From positions 533,501 to 597,500 of the forward strand of contig CAJNDS010002623.1 of NCBI GenBank assembly GCA_905221605.1: 64,000 bases of DNA, given 5' to 3'. The notes under the pieces were generated by a model, which had not been told where the DNA came from, did no database searches, and saw only the letters and a list, made by a program, of their open reading frames with translations. This stretch comes from Symbiodinium natans (lineage: Eukaryota > Sar > Dinophyceae > Suessiales > Symbiodiniaceae). Shown here one piece after another: positions 49,445 through 60,731 of the stretch. The position numbers were made by a program, and so were the translations under genes. Position 1 is the stretch's first letter, and the number at the start of each line of letters is the position of its first letter.

Positions 49445-49526
49445 CCGCCAGACTGCAACGCTGATTCCGGGCTTGATGGCGCCTGTCTGCATCGATCTCT
49501 TCCAACTTCTTGTCAGCAAGGGCCAC
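49445..49526 (-). CDS. 27-codon helical exon
   Basis: After ACCAAGAATCGACTAG|G: VALADKKLEEIDADRRHQAR then NQRCSLA, donor GCGG|GTCAGGG (telomere-like). Charged, coiled-coil-like. One of the most protein-like islands. Confidence 0.55.
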
Positions 49527-49760
49527 CTAGTCGATTCTTGGTTTCGCCTTAGGCTTTGAGGTTCAGGGGGTTTAGGGTTTAGGGTTGAGGGTTCGGTGTT
49601 TGGGGTTTAGGGTTTACGGTTCAAGGCTAACGTGGGGCCTCGGCGGCTTCGTGTTTTGACAGGCTCTGCTTTAGGGTTTAGGGTTTGGGGTTTGGGGTTT
49701 GGGGTTTAGGGTTTAGGGTTTAGGGTTTAGGGTTTAGGGTTTTGGGCTTCGTGGGGTCAG

Positions 49761-49887
49761 CAACGCCTGAAGTATCGGCTGGAAAGCCGAGGTTACTATG
49801 CGAGGGGCCAGGTAGGTAGATAGCCTCTCCACAGCACAGTTCGCTGAGGCCTTTGAAGGCTCATTCAGGGTGCTTAGAAGGATGTAG
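49761..49887 (+). CDS. Two-exon 3' end with a 28-nt intron
   Basis: 49761-49811 (QRLKYRLESRGYYARGQ) follows TTCGTGGGGTCAG and ends CAG|GTAGGT. 49840-49887 (FAEAFEGSFRVLRRM, TAG) follows CTCTCCACAGCACAG. Both phase 0. Confidence 0.5.
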
Positions 49888-49888
49888 T

Positions 49889-49972
49889 TAGGGTTTAGGG
49901 TTTAGGGTTTAGGGTTTAGGGTTTAGGGTTTAGGGTTTAGGGTTTAGGGTTTAGGGTTTAGGGTTTAGGGCA
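49889..49972 (+). repeat. TTTAGGG array
   Basis: Twelve near-perfect units starting two bases after the preceding stop codon. Confidence 0.95.
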
Positions 49973-50391
49973 CCTTATCCCCCCGCCATGAGTCTTGCGG
50001 AAATTCTTTGAGCTTTCTCAAGCCTGAAGCCCATAGACAGCCGACGGCGAGAGGCGGTGATAGCTGGGGGTATAAGCTAACAAGCTACACCTTTTCCTTG
50101 CGGGCACATAGAACCCTACCCGTGACTGCCCATGAACCTCCGAGCATCGCATGAGTACACGCTGTATAGGGCTTGGCAAGCCTAAACAGCGGCCAGGGGA
50201 TACTTCACTTTGACTGAAAAGCCCCCTTTCTCCTCACATGGTTTAAGGGACCCTAAACCCAAAACCCTGAACCATAAACCCTAAACCCGAAATCCTAAAC
50301 CGTTCTATGGCACCTTACCTCGTTGAAAGGGTTCTGAAGTAGTATGAGAGGTATATAAGGGACCATGTAGGTGCCCTTAGAGCACCAGGCC

Positions 50392-50457
50392 CCACGAACC
50401 AGAAATCCCACCAGGCACCTTCGAATCTCCGACAGCTTGAGCTGATCGCCCAGAAGG
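50392..50457 (-). CDS. Exon-like island
   Basis: After CCGGGATTTACAG|G: GLLGDQLKLSEIRRCLVGFL then VRGAW; a donor may be CGAAG|GTGCCT. Confidence 0.42.
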
Positions 50458-50625
50458 CCCCTGTAAATCCCGGAGCCTTAAACCCGAAACCGTAAACCCC
50501 CCTAAACCCCCCTAAACCCCCCCAAAACGCCCCTAACCCCCCCCTAATCCCCCCCTAAAGCCCCCCTAAACTAAAGCCCCCTCTAAACCCCGAAACCCTC
50601 TTGCCAGCCATGGCCTTCCGCTTAC

Positions 50626-50702
50626 CAGCATCCTTCTCAAGATCTGTCTGGCCTTGCTGTGGAACTCTTGGGGGCGTAACGGTGAAGGATCGAGGTCTGC
50701 GT
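50626..50702 (-). CDS. 25-codon exon
   Basis: After GGGAGTGCCTAG: RRPRSFTVTPPRVPQQGQTD then LEKDA, donor GCTG|GTAAGC. Confidence 0.48.
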
Positions 50703-51095
50703 CTAGGCACTCCCTAAACCCTAAACCCCAAACCCTAAACTCAAAACAACAAAGGCACTGCTACCCCTTCAGAACTGAACCCTATGCCCGTGGGACATGC
50801 AGGCTCTCAGCTTGTGGGGTTTTGGGTTTAGGGTTTAGGGTTTAGGGTTTAGGATTTAGGGTTTAGGTTTAGGGTTTAGGATCAGGGCTAGAGGCTTAGA
50901 GGGGGCTTCGGTCTTTTGTTCAGGCTGATGCGTGAGGGTGTCGGTGGAAGACTGGGGTTCACAGCTCAGGGAGTTGATCCTTCTGGGGCCCCCAGGGTTT
51001 TAGCTGCATGGGTTTAGGGTTTAGGGTTTAGGGTTTAGGGTTTAGGGTTTAGGGTTTAGGGCTTTCTCTTTCGCATTTGCTCCGACACATGTCAG

Positions 51096-51141
51096 CACCG
51101 GTTTCGGGGGGAAGATGCTGTGTGAGCTGCCGAACTTGTAA
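51096..51141 (+). CDS. Terminal exon
   Basis: TGFGGKMLCELPNL and TAA after TTTGCTCCGACACATGTCAG. Confidence 0.42.
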
Positions 51142-52348
51142 TGGCTTCCTAAACCCTAAACCCTAAACCCTAAACCCTAAACCCCAAACCCTAAACCCTA
51201 AACCCTAAACCCGTAGGCCTCAGGAGTGCAGAGCCTTCGGTCCTTCAAAAAAATCGGGAACTCTCTCCGTCCCAAGACCTACTCTCTCCCCACAATACTG
51301 CCAAGGCCACACTAAACCCTAAATCCGAAACCCTAAATCCTAGACCCTAAATCCTAAACCCTAAATCCTAAACCCTGAACCCTGAACCCTAAACCCTAAA
51401 CCCTGTACCCTAAAACACTAAACCCCAAAACTGTAAGCCCCTAAGAGCCACGCCCGGTGGCGGGTCTCCGCTGCGGCGTTTCTCAGACAGGGAATCGGCG
51501 GACATTCCCTGGGGCAGAGGGGGGAAGAGGATGCCTTGAACTCCAAGCCTTAAAATTAAAAGCCCCAGCCCAGACACCAAACCCTAAAACCTAAACCCTA
51601 AACCCTGAACCCTGAACCCTAAACCCTAAACCCCAAAGGCCACCATATGAACCCTATAAACCCTAGCTCCTCCTATTTCCTGACTCGGTTCTTGTCCTAA
51701 AGCCCAATGGTGTCAAGAAGGGGCGAGCGACCAGGGAACTGCAGTAGGCCCGAAACACACGCCATGTTGAGAAGCTGGTGACAGTCAGGCGTTTAGGGTT
51801 TAGGGTTTAGGGCTTACTGTGGTTTTGGCTTTGTTGGGAGTAGGGTTTGGGCTGTTCGGGAAACGGACATCGAGAGGAGGGTACTGACATGTAGACGACA
51901 CTTATCCAAAGCCCGCACGCTTGAAACGTGGGGTCTTTTAAAGGTTCAATGACTTTAGGGTTTAGGGTTTAGGGTGTAGGGTTTAAAGTTCAATGATTTC
52001 GGGGTTTAGGGTTGGGGTTACTTTGAGATACAAAATAAGGTGTACATGGGGCCAATGTAGGGTTCAGGGCTTAGGGTTACGATTTTTACCAGCCTGCACC
52101 AAACCTTTGCTCGACTCTACTGTTCCTAGACCCAAGAGGAATAAAAGGCTACCCAAGAGGAAGAATAGGCTACCCTTTTTCGTGTAGAGGGGCTTATAAG
52201 TGACTTAAACCCCAAACCCTAAGTCTCCTAAAAAAGAAGGCAGCAAGGGCCTACGTACTCTGCTTTCGGCCTCAGGGTCTAGGTAAGTGGTGTTCTTTTA
52301 GGGTTTAGGGTTTAGGGTTTAGGGTTTAGGGTTTCGGCACGGATCCAG
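51142..52348. other. Repeat-dominated stretch
   Basis: Arrays at 51148-51213 and 51320-51410 (minus), an H-family copy at about 52131-52257, no exon I would defend. Confidence 0.55.
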
Positions 52349-52413
52349 GCACGGACCCGGTTGGAGATGCTGACTGCCACAGGTCTTGCGTTGACACCGT
52401 CCACACGAAGGCG
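52349..52413 (+). CDS. 21-codon exon
   Basis: After GGCACGGATCCAG|G: TDPVGDADCHRSCVDTVHTK then A, donor GCG|GTAAGC. Confidence 0.52.
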
Positions 52414-53544
52414 GTAAGCTCGCAGTCCCGGCGCCTACTCCTCGCATGCTCCTGGCTCTGCTGGGTTCTAGGACCGATACGTACAGTAAGACGGAGCAAG
52501 AAGTGGGTCCCCTTGCGACCTTGAGGCCCTGAATCCCGAACGCCATAACCCCATACCGTATGCCCGAAACGCTAAACTCGAAATCCTAAACCTTAAGCCC
52601 TAAACCCTAAACCCTAAACCCTAAACTCGAGACCCTGAACCTCACGGTCGAAACCCTCAACCCTAAACTCGAAACCCTTAGCGCTAAAACTCGAAACCCT
52701 GAACCCCAAACCCCAAAGCCTAGAAACCCTTAACGCTAAACCCCGAACCCTCGCAACCCTAAGCTCGAAACCCTTAACTCTAAGCCCTGAGCCCTGAGCC
52801 CTGAACCCCAACCCTAAACCCTAAACCCTAAACCCTAATTAAACCCTAAACCCTAAACCTTAAACCCTAAACCCTAGGAACCCTAGAAACCCTAGAAACC
52901 CTAGAAACCCGAAGCTCGCCTTCGGCATGCGGCCCGCTGAAGTTTTGGGCGAGAGGCTGTAGCCTAGTCACTGGACACAAGGTACAGGGTTTAGGGTTTA
53001 GGGTTTAGGGTTTAGGGTTTAGGGAACAAGGCCAAGGACATCCTACTTGGATAGGGCGCTGCCGGGCCGATCCTATCTTCTTGGAAAGGATGCGGAGTAG
53101 ACTGCACGTTTGCTTGAAGAGTTTTTTGGTTCGACCCTAGATACCCTAAACCCTAAACCCTAAACCCTAAACACTAAACCCTAAACGGTTCCTTTGGGCA
53201 AGCCCAAACCTCTTCGGTGGTGGGAAACGTGTTTCGGAGCCGTGGCTAAGGCCTTTAAGGCTTTGGCCACAAGCTTAGGGTTTAGGGTTTAGGGGTTAGA
53301 GTCATTTAGGGGTCCCCGAACCAGGCGCATTTTTGCAAAGAAGGCCGTCTAGGCCTTCGACGTTTAAGCAGGGTTTAGGGTCTATGCACGGGTTAGGGCC
53401 AGCGGGTGCTTCTACACATGCCTACGCACTTTCTGCTTTACTTGTAAGGGCACATGAAGGACGACGACCATAGATCGCACCCAGACTAGCTCGGGTGTAG
53501 AGGTGGAACACCCTCTTGGCGGGTGGGTAAGATGAGCCCTGCTT

Positions 53545-53670
53545 GGAGGTTCATGGTGCTTATGACCCAATTATGACTGCACTTATTTATGACCCACTTA
53601 TGAATTCTAAGTGCCCAAATATGGTTATACTGGGGTCATAAGCACAGCTCGAATTGGGGTACTAAGTACC
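53545..53670. mobile_element. Family K element K4
   Basis: GGAGGTTCATGGTGCTTATG to GAATTGGGGTACTAAGTACC. Confidence 0.55.
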
Positions 53671-53716
53671 AAAACCCTAAACCCTAAACCCTAAACAAAA
53701 CCCTCCATGAACCTAC

Positions 53717-53995
53717 ATGTTCCTCAGCATTAAGGACAACTGGGCCGACTTCGGAAGCCTCGAGCCATGGAAGAAATCCCAAGACAATCTGCAGGGTTTA
53801 GGGTTTAGGGTTTAGGGTTTAGGGGTTTAGGGGTTTAGGGTTTAGGGTTTAGGGGTTTAGGGGTTTAGGGTTTAGGGTTTCGGGGCTTTTCTCATAAACT
53901 TCTTCATGGTCCCCGTGTTGGGCTACTGGTCCTTCATTTGGGACAAGACTTACCATTTTGACTCGGGCCATGCTAAATCGAGCTTACGATCTTAG
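53717..53995 (+). CDS. Two-exon ORF, membrane-type second exon
   Basis: 53717-53795 MFLSIKDNWADFGSLEPWKK then SQDNLQ (a GTTCCTCAG acceptor inside offers a later start), donor CAGG|GTTTAGG. After an 85-bp array, about 53882-53995 reads LINFFMVPVLGYWSFIWDKT then YHFDSGHAKSSLRS, TAG. The simplest TTTAG acceptor joins a different frame; another unit of the array would have to be used. Confidence 0.45.
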
Positions 53996-54145
53996 CTGAT
54001 CTAGTGCGTGTGTGTATATATATATACTACATGCCCGAAACAGGCCCTAAACCCTAAACCCTCAACCCTAAACCCGAAAACTTCCTACCCTCCTCTGCCT
54101 CTCGAACTCCCCTACTGAACTGTGATGACTGGTGCAGAGACATGT

Positions 54146-54215
54146 GGGTTTACGAAAATAGGGGTTCCCCCATGTAGATCTCCAAATAATAGGATCCCCT
54201 CATAACTAGTGATGA
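54146..54215. mobile_element. Family G element G5, inverted
   Basis: GGGTTTACGAAAATAGGGGT, then CCAAATAATAGGATCCCCTC. Confidence 0.5.
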
Positions 54216-54292
54216 TGACCCCAAGAAGGTACCCCCCCCCGCGCCCCCCCCCCCCCCCCCCCCAAATCGTAAACTCTAAACCCTAAACCAAC

Positions 54293-54372
54293 CCCACATT
54301 GGTGGCAGAAGCCAGGCAGCTTCCTTCTGCTTCCCGCGCGCATGGTGGGCCAGACTGGCCGCCGGACGCCTC
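54293..54372 (-). CDS. 26-codon exon
   Basis: After CCCAACTCATTCAG|G: EASGGQSGPPCAREAEGSCL then ASATNV, donor GTGGG|GTTGGTTTAG. Confidence 0.45.
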
Positions 54373-54493
54373 CTGAATGAGTTGGGTTTAGGGTTTAGGG
54401 TTTAGGGATTAGGGATTAGGGTTTAGGGTTTAGGGTTAAGCGTTAGAGCCACAACAGACAGAGATGCTTCACATGTTCCCAGAAATTTTATCT

Positions 54494-54596
54494 GCCCACT
54501 TCTCTAAAGTATGGTCCCTTTTGGGGGTCCTCATCAGATGGCGGCCCCTGATCTTTAGGGTACCCAACAGGTGACCGTTTGTTAGAGAAGTGACCA
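54494..54596. mobile_element. Family J element J2
   Basis: GCCCACTTCTCTAAAGTATG to GTTAGAGAAGTGACCAT inverted ends. Confidence 0.65.
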
Positions 54597-54935
54597 TATC
54601 AAGCACGATGAACACATTCTTCCAAGGAAAACTATAGAACTCCATGCTGCAAAAAAAACCGACCCTAAAATCTAGACAGCTCCTTCGCGACCGGGCTGTC
54701 CTAACACCCTAAACCCTAAACCCTAAACCCTAAACCCTGCGGACACGAAGCCTTGAACCCCCCAAAAAGAGGGTTCAGGATTTCGGGGCTGGTGTAGGGT
54801 GGAGTTGCGGGCTTCTAGGGCTTTGCAGCCCAGCTGGGAGGATTTGACGCCAATATCCAGCAACCTGTGAAACCCTAAACCCTAAACCCTAAACCCTAAA
54901 CTCTAACCCTAAACCCTAAACCTAAACCCGCGCAG

Positions 54936-55043
54936 GAGGGTGGGGGGGAGCCTCTGGCTCAGCCAGGAGCAGCGTTGCGGCGCCTGGCCAGTCATCCAAG
55001 GATTGGGCGCAGGGGCTTGGAAAAGGGGCCCTTGAGCTTCAGG
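54936..55043 (+). CDS. 36-codon exon with telomere-derived donor
   Basis: After CTAAACCCGCGCAG|G: EGGGEPLAQPGAALRRLASH then PRIGRRGLEKGPLSFR, phase 0 to 0, donor TTCAGG|GTTTAGG. Gly/Arg-rich. Confidence 0.5.
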
Positions 55044-55150
55044 GTTTAGGGTTAGGGTTTAGGGTTTAGGGTTTAGGGTTTAGGGTTTAGGGTTTAGGGT
55101 TTAGGGTTTAGGGTTTAGGGTTTAGGGTTTAGGGTTTAGGGTTTACGGTT
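55044..55150 (+). repeat. TTTAGGG array
   Basis: About 15 units, one shortened to TTAGGG, starting exactly at the preceding exon's GT. Confidence 0.95.
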
Positions 55151-55560
55151 TCGGGTTTAGGGTTTGGGGTTTAGGGCTGTGGGGGATTTCAGCGCTTTGT
55201 AGGGCTTGAGGGCTTTGGCTCTACAGGGTTGTTCTATGGAGGCTTGAGAGGTTCAGGGATAAGAGGGAATAGCCAAAATCATCGCGCTTCAGCGCATTTG
55301 GGTCCCTTAGGGGCGTCACGGTGCTTTGTTTTGGTTCTCTTCAGTGGGGGGGAGGACTTTTGCGAAACGTGTTTGGCTCTCTAAGCATGTAATGAATCCC
55401 GTGCAAAGTCTTGAGGTTTTAGGGCAGAAGATATGGCCAAGCCTGGACAGCCTAGGGTGTGCCAGATCATATTGCCGATGGGACAAACTTTGAACCCTAA
55501 AACCTGTTCCCCTTGATCTCAAGGCAAGCAAGATGACAACACATCGCAACCCTACTTTGG

Positions 55561-55680
55561 AGTAGACCCTGGAAAAAAGTATAAACTCTTGAGGTATAAG
55601 AAGCGATAATAGGAACCCAGAACCCCCCCCCAAAAAAAAAAAAAAATGAAGTATTAGTATCCCAAAGCCCATAGTTAAGC
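55561..55680. mobile_element. Family L element L2
   Basis: GTAGACCCTGGAAAAAAGTA then GAGGTATAAGAAGCGA; contains a C10A14 tract not in L1. Confidence 0.5.
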
Positions 55681-55742
55681 CTGCCCTAAGGCCGGCCTCC
55701 ATCCAGACAGCGCAAGGAACCTTCGCAGGTGTTCACCCTGAG

Positions 55743-55857
55743 CCTAAACCCTAAACCCTAAACCCTAAACCCTAAACCCTAAACTGTAAACCCTAAACCC
55801 TAAACCCTAAACCCTAAACCCTGAACCCTAAACCCTAAACCCTAAACCCTAAACCGG
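55743..55857 (-). repeat. CCCTAAA array
   Basis: About 16 units with rare variants; a second array 56035-56104 alternates CCCCAAA. Confidence 0.95.
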
Positions 55858-56595
55858 GCACCTACGTAAAAGTCCATGTACTACAAATGGACCCTCAGGG
55901 TGGTTCATAAGGCATCGAGTTGAGGGGCTTGGGTCTCAAAGGAAGTCTGAGCTGCATACCTCTAGCTTCGCGAAGAAAAACAACACAGTTGCTCTACTCG
56001 TAGCCCACTCGGAGGCTTGCGTGGAAGCCCCCCTAAACCCTAAACCCCAAACCCTAAACCCCAAACCCCAAACCCTAAACCCTAAACCCTAAACCCTAAA
56101 CCCTCCCGCGTGCGTGCCTTTGAAATCCGGCAGCATCAAGGCTGGCAGGGGCTCTGCCAGCTGCCTGTCAGAAATCGAAAGAGTCGGTAGATGAGCCCGG
56201 GAACCCTAAAACTAACCCCAAACCCCAAAACCCCAAAAACCTAGAACCCTGAAACCCTGAAACCCTAAAACCCTAAATCCCTAAACCCCTAAAAGCCCTA
56301 AAAACCCTAAAACCCGAAAACTCGAAAATCCTAAAAGCCCTAAAACCCTAAAGCCCTGAAGCTCCCACTGTTCCATAAACACTCGCAACGGTCTGCTCTG
56401 GTGTTCGGGGTTGCGAAGGAGGGGAAGACTACTTGAGGGCTGCTCACAATACACGGTTTAGGGGTTGTAGAGGTTCTGTATAGAATATGGAAACCCACCA
56501 CTCTCGGCCCTAGTGCACAACTCACAATGGACAAGCCATCTGAGGTGAGCTCTACACCCCGCTCCAGTCCAACCCCTGGTACGCCTTGTGGAATA

Positions 56596-56724
56596 CTTGG
56601 AGGATCGGGGCACTTAGTAAGTGGGGTTAGAAGTACCTTAATTGGGCGCATACGGCGAGTAAGTAATAATATGTATACTTACCTTTCTTGTAACCCCACT
56701 TACTACGTCCCCACAGCCCTTGAG
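56596..56724. mobile_element. Family C element C2
   Basis: CTTGGAGGATCGGGGCACTT end shared (27 bp exact, inverted) with C1; the other end reads CCCACTTACTACGTCCCC. Confidence 0.65.
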
Positions 56725-56832
56725 TCGGGTTTAGGTCTTATAGGGCTTGGCGTTTGGGAGTTGATGGCCTGAGATCCCTGACTCTGCAGGCGGTGAGCAG
56801 CCACGCAGGGTTTTAGATCTGGCGGGTAGGGG

Positions 56833-56900
56833 GGGTTTAGGGTTTAGGGTTTAGGGTTTAGGGTTTAGGGTTTAGGGTTTAGGGTTTAGGGTTTAGGGTG
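56833..56900 (+). repeat. TTTAGGG array
   Basis: Nearly ten perfect units. Confidence 0.95.
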
Positions 56901-57452
56901 GGAGAGGTAAAGCTGACCAGCGCAGCAGACTGTGACTGGCGCCTTCGGTAGCTCATCGCTGCTGAAGGCAGTGATGGCGCCTGGCGGCTGCCAGGCGAAA
57001 CCAAGGCTGGCCCTGAACCTATAAGCCTTAGACCCTGAGTCCTAAACCCTGAGCCCTAAACCCTAAACCCTAAACCCTAAACCCTAAACCCTAAACGCTA
57101 AGCCCTAAACCCTAAGCCCTCTGAATAAATACCCCTGAATATCATCCTCTTCAGCCCGGTAGCGGGAAACATACGTAAAGTGCCACATTAGGCAACTGGC
57201 TCTCACCGGAGCTCACTCTTTCACAGTGTGGGCTTGGAGGAGTCACCTAAACCTTATAAACCCTAAGCTCTAAACCCTAAACCCAAAGACCTAAACCTAA
57301 CCGAAAAAACCCTAAACCCGAAACCCTAAACCCTAAACCCTAAACGACCCTTCTGCGCAGGGTTTAGGGTCTAGGGTTCAGGGTTCCCTCGGCTTCATCC
57401 CATGTTTGGGGACTTGCGGGTTCGGACAGTGGCTAATTCCACCTTGCCCCAG

Positions 57453-57550
57453 CATGGTAACCCAATTACAGCTGCACTTATAAGCCCCCCAAGTCCCCGA
57501 AGTAGGTTATAAGTGGACGAATAATTGGGGTTATAAGTACCCATGAACCT
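57453..57550. mobile_element. Family K element K2
   Basis: GGTAACCCAATTACAGCTGC to GGTTATAAGTACCCATGAAC, uninterrupted reference for K1. Confidence 0.6.
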
Positions 57551-57561
57551 CACCAGTAAGT

Positions 57562-57936
57562 CTAGCTCAACTCCAACTCGCGTGGTGTGGGCGTTCTCTT
57601 GGGGTGACGGTCGGAGGAGAGGGGGGAGGGGGGTGGCAAACAACGCCGGCATGGCGAAAAGAGACTTCGTTCCAGCGCAACGAGTGAAGGCTTTTGTGGG
57701 CTCCAAAATCTCCTGAGCCCTTTTTTGCATCGCTCGAAGGTAGGCTGCCTGCGCCATAGTTCCTCCGCCTTCTCCACCTTCGCATCAGCACCCCTGCCTT
57801 TGGGGCGGGCCAAGACTTCGCAAGCCTTCGACGTCATGAGGTCGCGCGTGAAGGCATTGTTCTCGTTGGAGGCCCGCGGCACGTCGGGCGCTGAACAGAA
57901 ACTTCGACTTCTCGACGCGACGAAGTGTCTTGGCTC
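57562..57936 (-). CDS. Unassigned coding-like stretch
   Basis: Open in two minus frames: SKACEVLARPKGRGADAKVE then EKAEELWRRQPTFERCKKG, and from ATG 57757 MAQAAYLRAMQKRAQEILEP. They overlap; which, if either, is used is unknown. No splice sites are convincing. Confidence 0.3.
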   Translation of the reverse strand, partial: EPRHFVASRSRSFCSAPDVPRASNENNAFTRDLMTSKACEVLARPKGRGADAKVEKAEELWRRQPTFERCKKGLRRFWSPQKPSLVALERSLFSPCRRCLPPPSPLSSDRHPKRTPTPRELELS

Positions 57937-58219
57937 TCATCGCGTCTGCTTGTTACTGGTAGCTTCGAAAAAAGTCGTCTTTTACTCCCCCCCCAAATCT
58001 GTTCCCGAAGCACTTGGGGTTTATAGAGTTACAACCCTAAACCCCGAACCCCAAACCCCAAACCCCAAACCCTGCACCCGAAAGGAAGACATGCTTGGCC
58101 CCAGCTGACCCGCCCTCCGTCCCCCCACCAGCGCCCCTCCCGAGCCCAAGCTCTGGTAGCTCTTGACCCAGCCCCATATCAGAAGTGAACAAAATGTGCA
58201 TAGGTAAAAAAATAAACTG

Positions 58220-58325
58220 TATATATATATATATATAGATAGACAGATAGATATTTTGTATATGAATATGAAAACATTGTGCAAACATAAATGCACACAC
58301 GCACACACACACACACACACACACA
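58220..58325. repeat. TA, GATA and CA microsatellites
   Basis: (TA)9 then GATAGACA (58220-58252); (CA)n 58294-58325. Frames across them are artefacts. Confidence 0.95.
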
Positions 58326-58680
58326 GACTTGGACTTTTGACCCCAATCCCTCGACCTCTGTCGACCCCACACCGCCCGAACCCCTCGACCTGAAACTCAA
58401 AAAACGGCAGCAAAACCCTCCCTAAACCCTAAACCCTGAAGCCCCAAAACCCCGCACCGATACCCGAAAGCCCGAAACCCTGTAAGCAAAGGAAAAAGGA
58501 AACACACAGAAACCCTACAAAACAAGGTTTTTGGGGTTCCCAATTCCATCACTGTACTACAAATGGAAGGGTCTTACGGCCCCTAAACCCTAAACCCTAA
58601 ACACCCTAAAGACCCCCAAACACCCTAAAAACCCTAAACCCTAAATAACCCAAAACCCTAAACCCTATCATAGGGAAGAG

Positions 58681-58967
58681 GAATTTCGATCTCTTGGGCT
58701 GCGACGGCAGGCAGTTCGGCAAGCGGTCCTTTGAGGAAACGAGCTACGCATGGCAATGGACTCAAGGATCTTCCGAAATAAACGATAAGCGGTTAGGGTT
58801 TAGGGTTTAGGGTTTAGGGTTTAGGGTTTAGGGTTTAGGGTTTAGGGTTTAGGACTTAGGGTTTAGAGTTTAGGGTGTCAGGGCTAGGGGTTAACGCGGC
58901 GAAGATGTCAACCTGTTTTCCTACAGGCGCCCTCGAGAGCAAATTGGCCCACAACGTGCGCATGACG
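58681..58967 (+). CDS. Two exon-like islands either side of an array
   Basis: 58681-58791 reads NFDLLGCDGRQFGKRSFEET then SYAWQWTQGSSEINDK, after CATAGGGAAGAG|G, donor AAGCG|GTTAGGG. 58927-58967 (ALESKLAHNVRMT) follows CAACCTGTTTTCCTACAG|G and ends ACG|GTTTAAGG. Both are convincing alone, but their phases do not agree in these frames. Confidence 0.5.
58793..58860 (+). repeat. TTTAGGG array
   Basis: Nine units after GTTAGGG. Confidence 0.95.
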
Positions 58968-60600
58968 GTTTAAGGTCCAGACACCTCTTCCCTCACATGG
59001 TCTCCCAAATGATATCGTCGCCAACTATTCATTCTTGCTGCATTGCTGCTGCCTTCCTGTTGAAGTACTTAGCTAACGGTACCAGTACGAACAAAGACTC
59101 CTGTCGCCTTGACGCGACGACTTTAAGATGCAAACAAAATCGACGTCATGGAGGGGGATCCTCCAGCACGTAGGGACTCTGCGTGAGGTCCCACGATTGT
59201 GGTCACGGTTCTTGCCACACATTTCTGCAGCAACCTTTGTTCCTAATTATGCGACACCTGGGGTTCTTGGCCGTGGAAGTGGATGTCTGTCATGGTAAGG
59301 CAGCAAGCCATTCTTTTGGGAGGCACGAGTGCAGCTGAACAAATCCCTGCAGCTATCCCAGCCAATGCTGCAAATCCAAACATGAAACCCTAAATCCTAA
59401 ACCCTAAACGCTAAACCCTGAAACCCTAAACCCTAAACCCTAAATGAAACCCTAAACCCTAGCCCCTAAATCCCAAAACCAAGCCCTTCAAGCAGCCGCT
59501 CACATGGCCTGCCAGTCGCACCGGCGAGCGAGGAGATGGCATGACGATCTGCCGGTGAGGCGGGCGTTCCCAAACCGCCCAGGCCCGGTATATCCCTAAA
59601 CCCTAAACCCTAAACCCTAAACCCTAGACCCTAGCCCTGAACCCTAAACCCCAAAAACCAGTACCCAAAACCCCTCATCAAAGCTTGCAAGCTGGTTTAG
59701 CGCCAAGAAGCTCTTTCCAACAAAGTCGGGGGTCCCTTCTGATAATGTAAGTAAACATATATATATATATATATGTGTAGAAAGTATGTATATAGATGTA
59801 CATATGTACATATATATATATATATACATGCATATGTATGCGAGGTGTATAAGGGGGGGGGGTAGCCCTACTGTAAGAAACTTCCAGGGGCCCTTGTAGT
59901 GTACATGGTGTTGTAGCAGGTGTTTCAGGGTTTAGGGTTGTAGGGTTTAGGGTAGCAACTTCCAAATCAAAAGGTCCCCGAAACAAAGAGGGATCCCCAA
60001 TCTCCACGCAGAGTGGAAGAGGGCCTAGGAGTTATAACCTCCCGACACCCTAAACCCTAAACCCTAAACCCTAAACCCCAGAATCCAGTAAAGCATACGC
60101 GGATCCAGGGCCAGCGCCTCTTCCGACTGGAGCTTCATGGCCTGCTGGGAATCACATCGTTTACTAGGATGGCCCTTCAAGCCCTCTGAAAAAACACATC
60201 TACATTATACGTTAGGGTTTAGGGTTGAGGGTTTACTGGCAAGCTCATGGGTAGCTGTAAGTAGGGTTAAAGGTACCCTCCACAGGTGTCTAACCACTTG
60301 CAGCTATAGCTACCCTGCTGACAAGCCCCTGTTACAAGTACCCTCAATCCAGGGACTACAGAAGGATGGTAAGTAGCGACTATATAAGGTACATATCAGG
60401 GTTAAGGCCTATACGGGTTTAGGGTTTAGGGTTCCAGGGTCTAGGGTTAGGGCTCACGAGGGCTTCAGGCTTTTCTCCAGGAAGCCGCCGATATCCGCCG
60501 ATGCTGTCCTCTAAACCCTTTGAATCCAAGCCTCTTTAGGGTTTAGGGTTTAGGATTTAGGGTTTAGGGTTTGGGGTTTAGGGTTTCGGGTTTAGGGGTG
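58968..60600. other. Mostly unique sequence without a defended gene
   Basis: 59000-59370 is non-repetitive and may hold exons. Arrays lie at 59395-59460 and 59594-59625, (TA)n/ATGT tract at 59757-59832, degenerate elements at 60240-60345. Confidence 0.4.
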
Positions 60601-60603
60601 GTC

Positions 60604-60731
60604 GCATGGGCCCTTAACTTTGTCCCTTACCTCCTTGAAAGGGTTCTGAAGTATGGGCCCTTGGTGTGTACAAGGTATATAAGGGGTATACAAGGGATCC
60701 CAAATAAAGGCCCATACTAAGGGACCATGTA
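60604..60731. mobile_element. Family E element E2
   Basis: CATGGGCCCTTAACTTTGTC to GGCCCATACTAAGGGACCAT; shares CCTTGAAAGGGTTCTGAAGT nearly exactly with 50305-50380. Confidence 0.6.

Noticed and set aside
58021-58413. Minus frames of 111-130 aa with C-V and Y-I repeats
   Set aside because: They run through the CA and TA microsatellites and telomeric units.
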